Origin: JANWLD01 sp036276695
Lineage (GTDB): Bacteria; Patescibacteriota; Saccharimonadia; Saccharimonadales; 2-12-FULL-41-12
DNA: 26,172 bases
Assembly: GCA_036276695.1 (NCBI GenBank)
Contig: DASUOI010000040.1
Span: 1-26,172, forward strand
Direction: 5' to 3'
Part shown: piece by piece, positions 8,272-15,008 of the stretch
Position numbering within the stretch: the first letter of the stretch is position 1
Layout: every line of letters starts with the position of its first letter
Translations under genes and position numbers: made by a program
Notes under the pieces: model-generated
Told to the model about the DNA's origin: nothing
What the model saw: only the letters and a program-made list of their open reading frames with translations
Databases searched by the model: none

Positions 8272-8799
8272 ATGACAAGACGAGGTTTTGCGCCGATAGG
8301 CTCAAGAGGCGAATGGTTGCAGTTTGCCAGCGGTAAACGCTACCCCTATGTACTGTGGGGAGGTACCTTCAGGGAGGCTTCAGATAGAATAATCAGCGAC
8401 GATTCTAGTAGAGTGAAAGCTATTTCCGTTATAGCCATCGGCCAGATAGAGCGCAGTGAAATCGGCTTGCTTACTTTCGGAGAAGGCCTAGGGCCGGAAA
8501 AGACAGCTTCAGAGCTTCACGACCAAGCCCAAAGATTAGTTTCAGGCACCGTTGAAACGCCTAGCTGGGCTGAAGAATTCGAAGAGCCGTTTGAAGATTT
8601 TAAGACAATGTCGCGTCAAGAAAATAGCGGGTTGGTGGTAGTCACTCATGGCAGCGACACCGAATCAGCTTCCTTCGGTAAAAACACCGGCCCTTCCGTA
8701 TCATCCCATGCTTTAACAGCTATGGGAGATATGCTTATAAATGAGGCTGGCTTGAAAGCCCCAGCGCAAGCAGCACAACAAGGCCAGCCCGCGGCTTAA
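8272..8799 (+). CDS. Hypothetical protein
   Basis: 175-aa soluble protein with no recognised family. The N-terminal 70 residues look like a compact alpha/beta fold (PYVLWGGTFREASDRII, AISVIAIGQIERSEIGLLTFG); an amphipathic helix (ASELHDQAQRLVSG) and an acidic Glu/Phe-rich stretch (EEFEEPFEDF) follow, and the tail is low-complexity Ala/Gln (APAQAAQQGQPAA). ATG 8272 is chosen because it is preceded by TATCTT with a 5-nt gap (leaderless-type) and no upstream alternative exists. Codon use matches the neighbours. Confidence 0.75.
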   Translation: MTRRGFAPIGSRGEWLQFASGKRYPYVLWGGTFREASDRIISDDSSRVKAISVIAIGQIERSEIGLLTFGEGLGPEKTASELHDQAQRLVSGTVETPSWAEEFEEPFEDFKTMSRQENSGLVVVTHGSDTESASFGKNTGPSVSSHALTAMGDMLINEAGLKAPAQAAQQGQPAA

Positions 8800-8830
8800 A
8801 AGCCATACTTTTTTATTCCAAAAAATTTAG

Positions 8831-8859
8831 TTGAAAATAAAGCCACTTAGTGATAAAAT
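8831..8859 (+). promoter_or_regulatory. Sigma-70-type promoter for the first coiled-coil gene
   Basis: TTGAAA (8831-8836), a 17-nt spacer, then TAAAAT (8854-8859) preceded by an extended TGA. Predicted start near 8866 gives a ~17-nt leader carrying AAGGAG (8872-8877), 5 nt before ATG 8883. Confidence 0.7.
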
Positions 8860-8882
8860 TTGCAAATAAATAAGGAGTTAGT

Positions 8883-9956
8883 ATGGCAGGTGCAGGTAAT
8901 GATTCTGGGGCAAATAATGGTGCGGAAAAAGGACCAGAGGTTTCTTTACCCGGAGCTTTGAATGCTGGCGAAGAACACCAAGGAATTGCGGGCGAACAAG
9001 GTGCAATAAGAAACGGTCTGGACGAGTTAGAAGCACGTAGAGAAGACATAGAGGCGCGCCATGAGCGAGACCTAGCCCAAGTTAAGGCATATCATGAAAT
9101 AGAATTGGAAGAACTGGAAGGTCAGCAAGCTCCCCTCGTCAGAAGAAGAGCAGAGCTTGAAGGAGAAGTAAAATCACAACAAGGCAAAGTTTCGCATTGG
9201 AAAGGAAGACTAAGAACTCTTGCTAGTAAACCCGGTGCTTTAAGGGGCGACCAACTGCTTTATGCAGCCTTTGCAACCAACGGGGATACCAGCAGAGACG
9301 GTCTTGATACAATGGCGGAAGTTGATGATACCGTTAGGGAAAATGGCGGTGAAACCTTCGTAGTATTACAAGAAGGACACTTATCATTTGGCCGAATAAG
9401 AGAAGATAATGAAGGGCTTCTTATTGACACATCACTGGAAAGCGATTCATCTTCTCCTGATTACATAGAAAGGGTTCGCTTGCCGGTTCAGTCGTATGAT
9501 ATGGGCGGCCAAGAAACATCTTATGCCTATGGTTGGGTCTCTGGAAATTTTGATGAAAGAAAACACGATTACAGTCAGGACCCAGTCTTACATAGACACA
9601 AAGACGAGGATGACGAAGTAAAGGGCGGAGGTTGGCTATGCAAAGTTCAGATTGAGGGCGCTAATCTTCATCTAACAGACCCTACTTCCTTGAGAATCTT
9701 AGACGAGTTTGACGGAGAGGTGAAAGCAGAAGAGCTTCTAAAAAGAGGAGATGATGGTTTTATGCTGACAGGAGAAGCAGCAAGTAAGTTCTTGCATCAG
9801 TTCATAGACAGTCGTATCGGGCAGATCAGTGACGAATGGGATACGGAAGCAAGCGCAAGAGAAGCATCACGCTGGTCCGCACTTGCGTCTCGTCTTGGAG
9901 TTTCAGTAGATCTCACAAAGCTCGAAAGATTTAAACCCGGATTCGACGATATATAG
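8883..9956 (+). CDS. Hypothetical protein with N-terminal coiled coil (paralogue-like, copy 1)
   Basis: 357 aa, soluble, acidic, no signal peptide. Residues ~35-112 form a strongly charged heptad-like coil (LDELEARREDIEARHERDL, then ELEELEGQQAPLVRRRAELEGEV). A beta-rich middle (about 150-270) contains GETFVVLQEGHLSFGRI, RVRLPVQSYD and a His/Asp/Glu-rich loop (HRHKDEDDE). The C-terminal third is helical (FLHQFIDSRIGQISDEWD). It has a good promoter and Shine-Dalgarno site, unlike most neighbours, so it is probably well expressed. The next gene begins 9 nt after its stop and has the same domain order, suggesting an ancient duplication. Family and function unknown. Confidence 0.82.
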   Translation: MAGAGNDSGANNGAEKGPEVSLPGALNAGEEHQGIAGEQGAIRNGLDELEARREDIEARHERDLAQVKAYHEIELEELEGQQAPLVRRRAELEGEVKSQQGKVSHWKGRLRTLASKPGALRGDQLLYAAFATNGDTSRDGLDTMAEVDDTVRENGGETFVVLQEGHLSFGRIREDNEGLLIDTSLESDSSSPDYIERVRLPVQSYDMGGQETSYAYGWVSGNFDERKHDYSQDPVLHRHKDEDDEVKGGGWLCKVQIEGANLHLTDPTSLRILDEFDGEVKAEELLKRGDDGFMLTGEAASKFLHQFIDSRIGQISDEWDTEASAREASRWSALASRLGVSVDLTKLERFKPGFDDI

Positions 9957-9965
9957 GATAACCAA

Positions 9966-10949
9966 ATGGGTATAGAACTAAGCGCAGAAGGAGAAAGAAT
10001 TGCCGAGGTGCTCCCCGAGGCTCAGGCTGGTTTAGACAAAGCCCAAAGTGAGCTAAGAGGTGTAGAGCAAGAAGCAAAAGGTCTGGATAAAGCCTCGAGC
10101 GAAATAGGAGATAGACATTCTGAAGAACTAAGGGGCTTAGCTTCAAACAAAACACAAGAAATTCTTGCAGATTATAGCCCTCGTCTTCAGTCGGTTATAG
10201 CATTAGCTTTAGGTAATAAAGACATGGTTCTGCCCGATGATCCCGACCTGGAAGCTTGTCAAAAAATAGCGGAGCTCGATGCAATTATCAAAGATTCTGC
10301 CGGTCAGCCAATAGTTGTAATAAACCCAGAAAAAAACTGGGTTGACTTTGCGATGCTTGAGGAAGATGACCCAGATAGCATGATAGATACAAAAGGACTC
10401 GTAATAGGCAGGACGGGACCTTCTGTCCACAGTAAAGACAGAATAGAGTTGCCAACCTATAGTCCATTAGCTATAGATCCAAAAACCGGATCGCAACCGG
10501 AAGATGATGATGTAGAGTTGCAGCTTCGAGAACATAGACATGGTCTATTGCCACGAATTGTCATTGATCCTAAGACAACGAAAGCAGTGTTGTCAGGTGA
10601 AAAAGCTGAAGATTATCAAGAAGGCAACGAGGATACGACGCTGGTGCTGGTTGGATATGAAAATGTTAGAGAAATATTAAATGATATCTTTGGGTTTGAA
10701 CCTGGAGATGACGAGGCAATCGAGTCTTTCTTTAAAATAAATGCATTGATTAAAAAGCTTGGTGAAAAATCCATTGATTTTGACCCCGACTTCATTAATG
10801 GATACCTCTCTCATAGAATTGCTGAGCTGGAAAAAGAAATTCAAGAAGCTGGTGGAGTTGAAAAAGCTGATAGATATAAAGTTCGTATGCTAAATACTCT
10901 ACATGACAAACACGCCTCTTTAGCTGAAGATGGTTGGCTAAGCCGATAG
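9966..10949 (+). CDS. Hypothetical protein with N-terminal coiled coil (paralogue-like, copy 2)
   Basis: 327 aa, soluble and acidic. Same order as the preceding protein: N-terminal coil (residues ~5-65, LPEAQAGLDKAQSELRGVEQ), a beta-rich middle (QPIVVINPEKNWVDF, DRIELPTYSPLAID), and a helical C-terminal part (NGYLSHRIAELEKEIQ). Matching points with copy 1 are GETFVVLQ/GQPIVVIN, VRLPVQSYD/IELPTYSPL and FIDSRIGQI/YLSHRIAEL, but overall identity is low. Its start is only 9 nt after the previous stop, with a weak GGAT as ribosome-binding site, so the two are an operon and may form a complex. Function unknown. Confidence 0.82.
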   Translation: MGIELSAEGERIAEVLPEAQAGLDKAQSELRGVEQEAKGLDKASSEIGDRHSEELRGLASNKTQEILADYSPRLQSVIALALGNKDMVLPDDPDLEACQKIAELDAIIKDSAGQPIVVINPEKNWVDFAMLEEDDPDSMIDTKGLVIGRTGPSVHSKDRIELPTYSPLAIDPKTGSQPEDDDVELQLREHRHGLLPRIVIDPKTTKAVLSGEKAEDYQEGNEDTTLVLVGYENVREILNDIFGFEPGDDEAIESFFKINALIKKLGEKSIDFDPDFINGYLSHRIAELEKEIQEAGGVEKADRYKVRMLNTLHDKHASLAEDGWLSR

Positions 10950-10956
10950 CTGGATA

Positions 10957-10974
10957 ACAGTAGTCAATTACTGT
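10957..10974 (+). terminator. Weak hairpin after the coiled-coil operon
   Basis: ACAGTA/TACTGT 6-bp stem with a 6-nt loop, 7 nt after the stop. No T-run follows (AGAATATATTTCG), so termination here is uncertain; TAGAAT/TATATT just after it may be the -10 region for tRNA-Gln. Confidence 0.3.
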
Positions 10975-11017
10975 AGAATATATTTCGTCATTGGGATAAG
11001 CCAAGAATTTTAATTTA

Positions 11018-11091
11018 TAGGGTGTAGCCAAGCGGTAAGGCAACGGGTTCTGGTCCCGTGATCGGGGGTTCGAATCCCTCCACCCTAGCCA
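11018..11091 (+). tRNA. tRNA-Gln (anticodon CUG)
   Basis: 74-nt cloverleaf. Acceptor TAGGGTG (11018-11024) pairs perfectly with CACCCTA (11081-11087), then discriminator G and encoded CCA (11089-11091). D arm is GCC/GGC around AAGCGGTAA. The anticodon stem ACGGG/CCCGT encloses loop TTCTGGT, giving CTG, which reads CAG. The T arm is GGGGG/CCCTC around TTCGAAT with one G-U pair. Its last 20 nt recur exactly at 11209-11228. Confidence 0.96.
11072..11091 (+). repeat. Direct repeat copy 1: 3' end of tRNA-Gln (att-like core)
   Basis: 20 nt from the T-loop to the terminal CCA; identical to 11209-11228. The bases on both sides differ, so the match is exactly 20 bp. The 3' end of a tRNA is the usual target of tyrosine-integrase elements. 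Confidence 0.9.
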
Positions 11092-11209
11092 TTTTTCTTA
11101 GGCTCAGATTTAACTGAGGTTAAGAAAAATCAATGATTATAGGATACGAACGGGAATGCCAAGAATGTGCATTCCCCGGCATTTTGCGAGGATACTTCCT
11201 AGCAAAATG
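11091..11209 (+). mobile_element. Hairpin-rich insert between the tRNA-derived direct repeats
   Basis: About 117 bp without coding capacity, filled with inverted repeats. Hairpin A is 11091-11130: a 10-bp perfect outer stem (ATTTTTCTTA/TAAGAAAAAT) plus inner CTCAG/CTGAG. Hairpin B is GGGAATG (11152-11158) with CATTCCC (11170-11176). Hairpin C is CATTTTGC (11180-11187) with GCAAAATG (11202-11209) plus inner AGGA/TCCT. A and C each share one base with the flanking repeats. This could be a minimal non-autonomous element, the scar of an excised integrative element, or a tRNA-linked repeat. No integrase is in the window. Confidence 0.5.
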
Positions 11210-11228
11210 AATCCCTCCACCCTAGCCA
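11209..11228 (+). repeat. Direct repeat copy 2: duplicated tRNA-Gln 3' end
   Basis: Exact copy of 11072-11091, offset by 137 bp. There is no 5' tRNA half in front of it, so this is not a second tRNA. The normal transcription terminator follows this copy, suggesting the 137 bp were inserted between the tRNA and its terminator. Confidence 0.9.
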
Positions 11229-11240
11229 AGTTGAATTTAA

Positions 11241-11262
11241 AAAGAGCCCGATAAGGCTCTTT
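11241..11262. terminator. Bidirectional intrinsic terminator after tRNA-Gln
   Basis: AAAGAGCC, loop CGATAA, GGCTCTTT: 8-bp stem. Read on plus it is followed by ATTTGTTT; read on minus it ends in CTTTTT then AAATT, so it can serve the tRNA on plus and a possible short transcript on minus. Confidence 0.8.
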
Positions 11263-11269
11263 ATTTGTT

Positions 11270-11296
11270 TAGGCTTAATTCAACCGATTAAGCCTA
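11270..11296. repeat. 10-bp perfect inverted repeat
   Basis: TAGGCTTAAT (11270-11279) and ATTAAGCCTA (11287-11296) around a 7-nt loop, 7 bp after the terminator. It would form a hairpin inside the proposed minus-strand RNA. CCTCGCAAAA (11297-11306), next to it, is the inverted copy of TTTTGCGAGG (11182-11191) in the tRNA insert. Confidence 0.75.
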
Positions 11297-11362
11297 CCTC
11301 GCAAAACTTCACTCTCGTTGCATTTCTTTGCTATTCACCATCACATTAAAAATGCTAAGTTA

Positions 11363-11368
11363 ATTATA
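11363..11368 (-). promoter_or_regulatory. Possible -10 box TATAAT on minus strand
   Basis: TATAAT on the minus strand in a non-coding stretch (GATATAATTAAC), with TTGTGC 15 nt upstream. It would drive the candidate small RNA ending at 11239. The rest of the 11297-11541 interval shows no other convincing feature. Confidence 0.35.
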
Positions 11369-11541
11369 TCATAAGTTTTTTTAGCACAAGCAATCTGTTG
11401 GATTTTGCCGTTGTGAATTCTTCAACGTCAAAACTTACCCCTGTTATTTCTCGAAAAAAATATATTGTATAGTATGTTTTATCATATTCACCCAATGTTG
11501 AGTATTTGCTTATATGTACTTTTTATGGTTTGATTAAATTT

Positions 11542-13071
11542 ATGCTAAGTTCTCCACCCTATCCCGCAAGCCAAGAGCTAGATATTTTCAACCCGCAAAG
11601 CAATAATCTGAGTGGAGAAAAACTATATGATGGGTTTGTACAAGGAGTGTCTTCATTAACCCAAGAAGTTGTCGGATTGGAGCTAATTACTATAGAACCT
11701 GACGATGACATACCTATACATGAGTTACTAGACAGAATTGACGAAGCTGTTCATGAACAGGAAGAACCCGACACCAACTTGTCACAAAAAATCGGTAGGC
11801 TATTACTTGTAACAGAAAAACCAGATATAGAAGCTAAATTATCAGATGTCAGTATGACGACTTCAGAAGAAGGCTCAATTATATATAAAAGGTCACGAAG
11901 CTTAGAGGAACAAAGAGAAGAGTGGAAATCCCGACGACCGGAAATAGACAAATTGTTAACTCCTGCGGAAATCTTAATATTGCCTCATTTACATAAACCC
12001 AGGAAAGAGGCTGTGCAGGATTTAAGGCTCACAGGATCAATGGCATTCACGAGACGAATCGCAAGCATAAAACAAAAACTAGGCTTGGATACGGCTGAAG
12101 AGTTAGCTTTGTGGGCTTTGGAGCACGGTATCGAATATGACCTGACTGAGCCCCCGGAAATAAGCGAATTTACACTTCGCGAACGCCAAGTAGCCTGTAA
12201 TTTGTGGAGGAAGAATCCTGATATATCTACGCATCTTGGGATTACTCCGAGACAGGCTCAGCTCGACAAAACTTCTTTGTATGAGAAAATTGGTACCGAC
12301 AGTCGTGCTGAGCTGACATTAATCGCTCGATATTACGGGTTTGAACCTTCGCCTGAGGAATTGGCCACCAGTGCCGAAAATATACCTGACGTTCTTCGGA
12401 TATTCACCAAACAGCAACGAAAAGTACTACCTCATATACATCTACCCGATGATGTAGCGACTGCTGAGTTAGGCTACAGCAGCCCGACTTCGTTTAGATA
12501 CATACTCCAAAGAGCAAGAGAACGGGCAGATGTGCCGAATCGAATTGCCTTGGCGTTAAAATTGTTTGAAGGAGGCATTAGATTTAATGTTCGCAAGCCG
12601 AAGAAACCGCTAGGAGAAATCCTGACGGAAGATGAACTAGAGTTTGTTTATTCTTTAAATGATCCCGAATTAGACGCAGATCTTGCCGAAGGATTAGATG
12701 CAAAAGTAGAGGATGTCCAAAACCGGGTTTACAACATTAAAAACAAAACCGGAGCCCGAACACGGTTGGAATTGATCTTAATGGTACGTCAGTTTGACAA
12801 CGGAGAAAGTAAACCTATTCCTCCTAATCTCCGTTCTAAAAAAGAACGTCTTTTTGAAGCACTTGGGATTGATCCTGTACCACTAGAGCAAGTCCGCCCC
12901 CTGTTAAGGCATACAACTCCTAGGCAAGCCGAATTCATTGAAGCATATTATTTTGTGGGGGATGACGTATCTTGGAGAGACGTAGCAAAAGAGTTTAATG
13001 TAGTACCTTCGGCGGCAATACAGAGAGCCACTCAAGGATTTGCTAAAATCCGTAAAAAAATAGAGAGTTAG
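11542..13071 (+). CDS. Protein with four to five tandem LuxR/GerE-like helix-turn-helix units
   Basis: 509 aa from ATG 11542; an in-frame TTG at 11506 would add 12 residues and is less likely. The first ~135 residues are acidic and have no recognised fold. Then the same pattern recurs: [LF]T-x2-[EQ]-x-x-V/I-L...DL.L/I...(HTH)...I..K(L/I)G..(T/S)R/AEL...A...GI. Units lie at 139-200 (LTPAEILIL...KQKLGLDTAEELALWALEHGI), 210-268 (FTLRERQVA...YEKIGTDSRAELTLIARYYGF), 288-350 (FTKQQRKVL...), 361-420 (LTEDELEFV...IKNKTGARTRLELILM) and a shorter one at 458-506 (TTPRQAEFI...DVAKEFNVVPSAAIQRATQGF). Each resembles a GerE DNA-binding domain. No receiver, kinase or ligand domain is visible. Probably a DNA-binding regulator or nucleoid protein gripping several turns of DNA; targets unknown. 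Confidence 0.85.
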   Translation: MLSSPPYPASQELDIFNPQSNNLSGEKLYDGFVQGVSSLTQEVVGLELITIEPDDDIPIHELLDRIDEAVHEQEEPDTNLSQKIGRLLLVTEKPDIEAKLSDVSMTTSEEGSIIYKRSRSLEEQREEWKSRRPEIDKLLTPAEILILPHLHKPRKEAVQDLRLTGSMAFTRRIASIKQKLGLDTAEELALWALEHGIEYDLTEPPEISEFTLRERQVACNLWRKNPDISTHLGITPRQAQLDKTSLYEKIGTDSRAELTLIARYYGFEPSPEELATSAENIPDVLRIFTKQQRKVLPHIHLPDDVATAELGYSSPTSFRYILQRARERADVPNRIALALKLFEGGIRFNVRKPKKPLGEILTEDELEFVYSLNDPELDADLAEGLDAKVEDVQNRVYNIKNKTGARTRLELILMVRQFDNGESKPIPPNLRSKKERLFEALGIDPVPLEQVRPLLRHTTPRQAEFIEAYYFVGDDVSWRDVAKEFNVVPSAAIQRATQGFAKIRKKIES

Positions 13072-13078
13072 AGCACGC

Positions 13079-13139
13079 AGGCCAGTCGATTTTAATCAGC
13101 TGGTCTCTCATACCGAGTTGTACTTCTCGGGATTTTCTA
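13079..13139 (+). terminator. Possible terminator hairpins after the HTH-array gene
   Basis: Two imperfect hairpins: GGCCAG...CTGGTC (13080-13105, inner GATT/AATC), and CCGAG, 8-nt loop, CTCGG (13113-13130) followed by GATTTTC. The second, with its short T-run, is the better candidate, but its stem is only 5 bp. Confidence 0.35.
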
Positions 13140-13243
13140 AATATTGAGATGAAGTTATTACTTTTACCTCTGTTTGCAAGCATGAGCAATACTGTTAAAG
13201 GCGATTATCTTATATAATTGCCTTAGCATTAAGCCTCAGTAAA

Positions 13244-13780
13244 ATGGCAATGGAAATTATCTTTGGTTTCGGCTCACTCATAAATACAGACTCTTTAAGG
13301 TCTACCGTGCTTGAAGTTTCGGACATAAAGCCAGCGTATGTAAATGGTTTCATGCGGAGATTCAACTTGTGGAATGACCTTGGTTTTAGAACATACAACC
13401 CGGGATATATGGGTATCCCTCATTGTGTTTTGGACGTTGAAAAAATTTCCGACTCCAAATCTAGAGTCAACGGAATCGCTTTTAAAGTGAGTGAGTCCCA
13501 GCTGGACAAACTTAAGAACAGAGAAGAAGGTTACAAACTTGTAAAAACTACCGTGTATGAATTCAAAACAAATAAAAAACTTGGCGATTGTCACCTATTC
13601 TCCGCATGCAAGAATAACGGCAAATATGAGTTTGAATCGCGCGTACAAAGAAAATACCTAGAAATCTGCATGGAAGGCGCCAAGAAGTTCGGAGATGAAT
13701 TCTACCAAGAATTTTTAGACACGACATACATAGACGACACGCCTTTGAGCAAGATTTCTAAGATAATAAGCAATGTATAA
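13244..13780 (+). CDS. Gamma-glutamylcyclotransferase-like (AIG2/GGCT fold) protein
   Basis: 178 aa, cytosolic. The N-terminal FGFGSL (residues 7-12) matches the YGSL substrate loop of the GGCT/ChaC/AIG2 fold. The region VNGIAFKVSESQLDKLKNREEGYKLVKTTVYEF fits the second conserved block, where the Glu of rE..Y (Glu94 or Glu95) is the catalytic acid of characterised family members. Substrate is uncertain; the family cleaves gamma-glutamyl amines, gamma-glutamyl peptides or glutathione. TATAAT at 13213-13218 gives a predicted ~19-nt leader without Shine-Dalgarno. The next gene begins 15 nt after the stop, so the two are probably one transcript. Confidence 0.8.
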   Translation: MAMEIIFGFGSLINTDSLRSTVLEVSDIKPAYVNGFMRRFNLWNDLGFRTYNPGYMGIPHCVLDVEKISDSKSRVNGIAFKVSESQLDKLKNREEGYKLVKTTVYEFKTNKKLGDCHLFSACKNNGKYEFESRVQRKYLEICMEGAKKFGDEFYQEFLDTTYIDDTPLSKISKIISNV

Positions 13781-13795
13781 TCTTATTTAGACAGT

Positions 13796-14410
13796 ATGGA
13801 GAATATTGGCAACATAGTAGCCGGAATATTAATGGCGGGCGCGCCTCTATTAATTTTTGAAGCAATCTCTCGACAATACAAAGTCTCTGCAGAACTCACC
13901 AGAAAATCAATACATGTCTTAAGCGCCGTTGTGATTGCCTACATGACCTTGTTTTTAAGCTTGAATGAAATAGCGTTTATCTCAGTGCTGTTTTTTCTGC
14001 TTTTAGCAGTTACCCACCGATATCGTATATGGAAGTCCATCCATTCTATAAAAAGAGATAGTTACGGTGAGGTAATGTTTGCTGTCGGCGTCATTCTAGC
14101 TGCCCTACTAGCCCAAGAAGAAAGAATATTTGCTTGCGCTGTATTGGTTATGGGCGTTTCAGATACAGTAGCAGCTGTTATAGGCCAGCACTATACAAAG
14201 GCGCATAAAATATTGGGGCCAAAGACTCTTGAAGGGTCAATCGGATTCTTTTTGATTACTGTTTTTCTATTGGGAGCTTTCGGCGTAGCCAGTATCTATA
14301 CAGCATTCGCTATAGCAAGCTTAGTCACTATTGCTGAGTTAATGAGCAGAAACGGATGGGATAATATAGCCGTACCTTTGCTTGTTGTCCTGTTCTTTAA
14401 CTTTATTTAA
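13796..14410 (+). CDS. CTP-dependent polyprenol/dolichol-kinase-like membrane protein (SEC59/VTE5 family)
   Basis: 204 aa with about six to seven hydrophobic helices. It keeps the motifs of the dolichol/phytol kinase and related cytidylyltransferase family: TRKSIH (residues 35-40), GVSDTVAAVIG (120-130, with Asp123), and LGPKTLEGSIG (140-150). The short length matches bacterial and archaeal members. The likely reaction is phosphorylation of a long-chain isoprenoid alcohol or related lipid at the membrane, relevant to envelope glycan carriers; the exact substrate is unknown. It is co-oriented with the GGCT-like gene, 15 nt downstream, and its last 8 bp overlap the convergent guanylate-kinase-like gene. 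Confidence 0.85.
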   Translation: MENIGNIVAGILMAGAPLLIFEAISRQYKVSAELTRKSIHVLSAVVIAYMTLFLSLNEIAFISVLFFLLLAVTHRYRIWKSIHSIKRDSYGEVMFAVGVILAALLAQEERIFACAVLVMGVSDTVAAVIGQHYTKAHKILGPKTLEGSIGFFLITVFLLGAFGVASIYTAFAIASLVTIAELMSRNGWDNIAVPLLVVLFFNFI

Positions 14411-14939
14411 AATCAATTTTTAAAGCCTTTTTTATTTCTTCGGCACATGCTGTTGAATCATCCTTATTGATAAACACGCGGTTTGCAAGTCCCCTGCCGC
14501 CTTTCATCTCTTTTTCAAAACCTTCCATTCTTGTGCCAATCTCTCTGTCGCCGCGTTTTTCCATCCAGGCTTTAGCCATGAAAAGAGGAGCTTCTATCTG
14601 GTAAACAGTACTGTCCGGGTAGTACTTAAGTAATAGCGGCACTAGCTGTACCCTGAGCATGACGAGAGCTATTTTACCTTTCTCTTCTCTAAGCTTAGGC
14701 ACCCCATAACGGTAATCTAATCCGAAGGCTTTAACGGTTTTAATAAAAAAGCCGGACTCTTTCAGCCGGCCAAATTCTTTGCTTGATACAAACTTATGTT
14801 CCAGCTCTTCTTCACTGCCGTTTCTTTTAGGCCTATCTGTATAGGTTGGATTGACGTAAACCAACCCATCTTTGGATAGTTGCTTAAGCATGGTAGTCTT
14901 TCCGCATCCGGAAGGTCCGATTATTCCAAGTACTCGCAT
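14403..14939 (-). CDS. Guanylate-kinase-like P-loop NTPase
   Basis: 178 aa. Walker A GPSGCGKTT at residues 8-16. The segment YVNPTYTDRPKRNGSEEELEHKFVSSKEFGRL is a recognisable version of the guanylate kinase GMP-binding region (T-T-R-x-P-R-x-G-E...F-v-s-x-x-x-F). The later part (KEKGKIALVMLRVQLVPLLLKYYPDSTVYQIEAP) replaces the usual 'vlldid.qG' strand and is divergent, so it may be a nucleoside/nucleotide kinase other than the main Gmk. TATACT ends 6 nt before the ATG with no Shine-Dalgarno sequence, implying a leaderless mRNA. Confidence 0.8.
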   Translation of the reverse strand: MRVLGIIGPSGCGKTTMLKQLSKDGLVYVNPTYTDRPKRNGSEEELEHKFVSSKEFGRLKESGFFIKTVKAFGLDYRYGVPKLREEKGKIALVMLRVQLVPLLLKYYPDSTVYQIEAPLFMAKAWMEKRGDREIGTRMEGFEKEMKGGRGLANRVFINKDDSTACAEEIKKALKIDFK

Positions 14940-14945
14940 CCTTTT

Positions 14946-14951
14946 AGTATA
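14946..14951 (-). promoter_or_regulatory. -10 box TATACT, leaderless-type, guanylate-kinase-like gene
   Basis: Minus-strand TATACT ends 6 nt before ATG 14939. It sits immediately after the T-run of the upstream gene's terminator, so end of one transcript and start of the next are within ~15 bp. Confidence 0.55.
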
Positions 14952-14958
14952 AACAAAA

Positions 14959-14982
14959 CTGCCCCGGTTTTACCCGGGGCAG
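14959..14982 (-). terminator. Intrinsic terminator of the Asn/Thr-rich repeat protein gene
   Basis: Minus-strand CTGCCCCGG, loop GTAAAA, CCGGGGCAG (9 bp, GC-rich) followed by TTTTGTTT; 26 nt after the stop codon at 15009. Confidence 0.9.
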
Positions 14983-15008
14983 CTAACAAATTTATTTTTT
15001 GGTTGGAT

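Larger units (their letters stand above)
11239..11356 (-). ncRNA. Candidate small RNA opposite the tRNA-Gln/HTH-gene intergenic region
   Basis: A minus-strand TATAAT (11368-11363) predicts a start near 11356. About 118 nt downstream the minus-strand terminator (stem 11262-11241, T-run) would end it. The interval holds the 10-bp hairpin 11296-11270 and only trivial ORFs (about 10 codons). Promoter plus hairpin plus terminator with no gene is suggestive but unproven; the -35 region is weak (TTGTGC at a 15-nt spacing). Confidence 0.3.

Noticed and set aside
11072..11228. Second tRNA or tRNA pseudogene at 11209-11228
   Set aside because: Only the 20-nt 3' end is present; the preceding DNA is a hairpin with no D or anticodon arm, so it is an att-like duplication rather than a decayed tRNA.
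13149..13217. 22-codon ORF (MKLLLLPLFASMSNTV...) resembling a signal peptide
   Set aside because: Too short to judge, no SD, and it runs into the TATAAT promoter of the next gene; probably chance.
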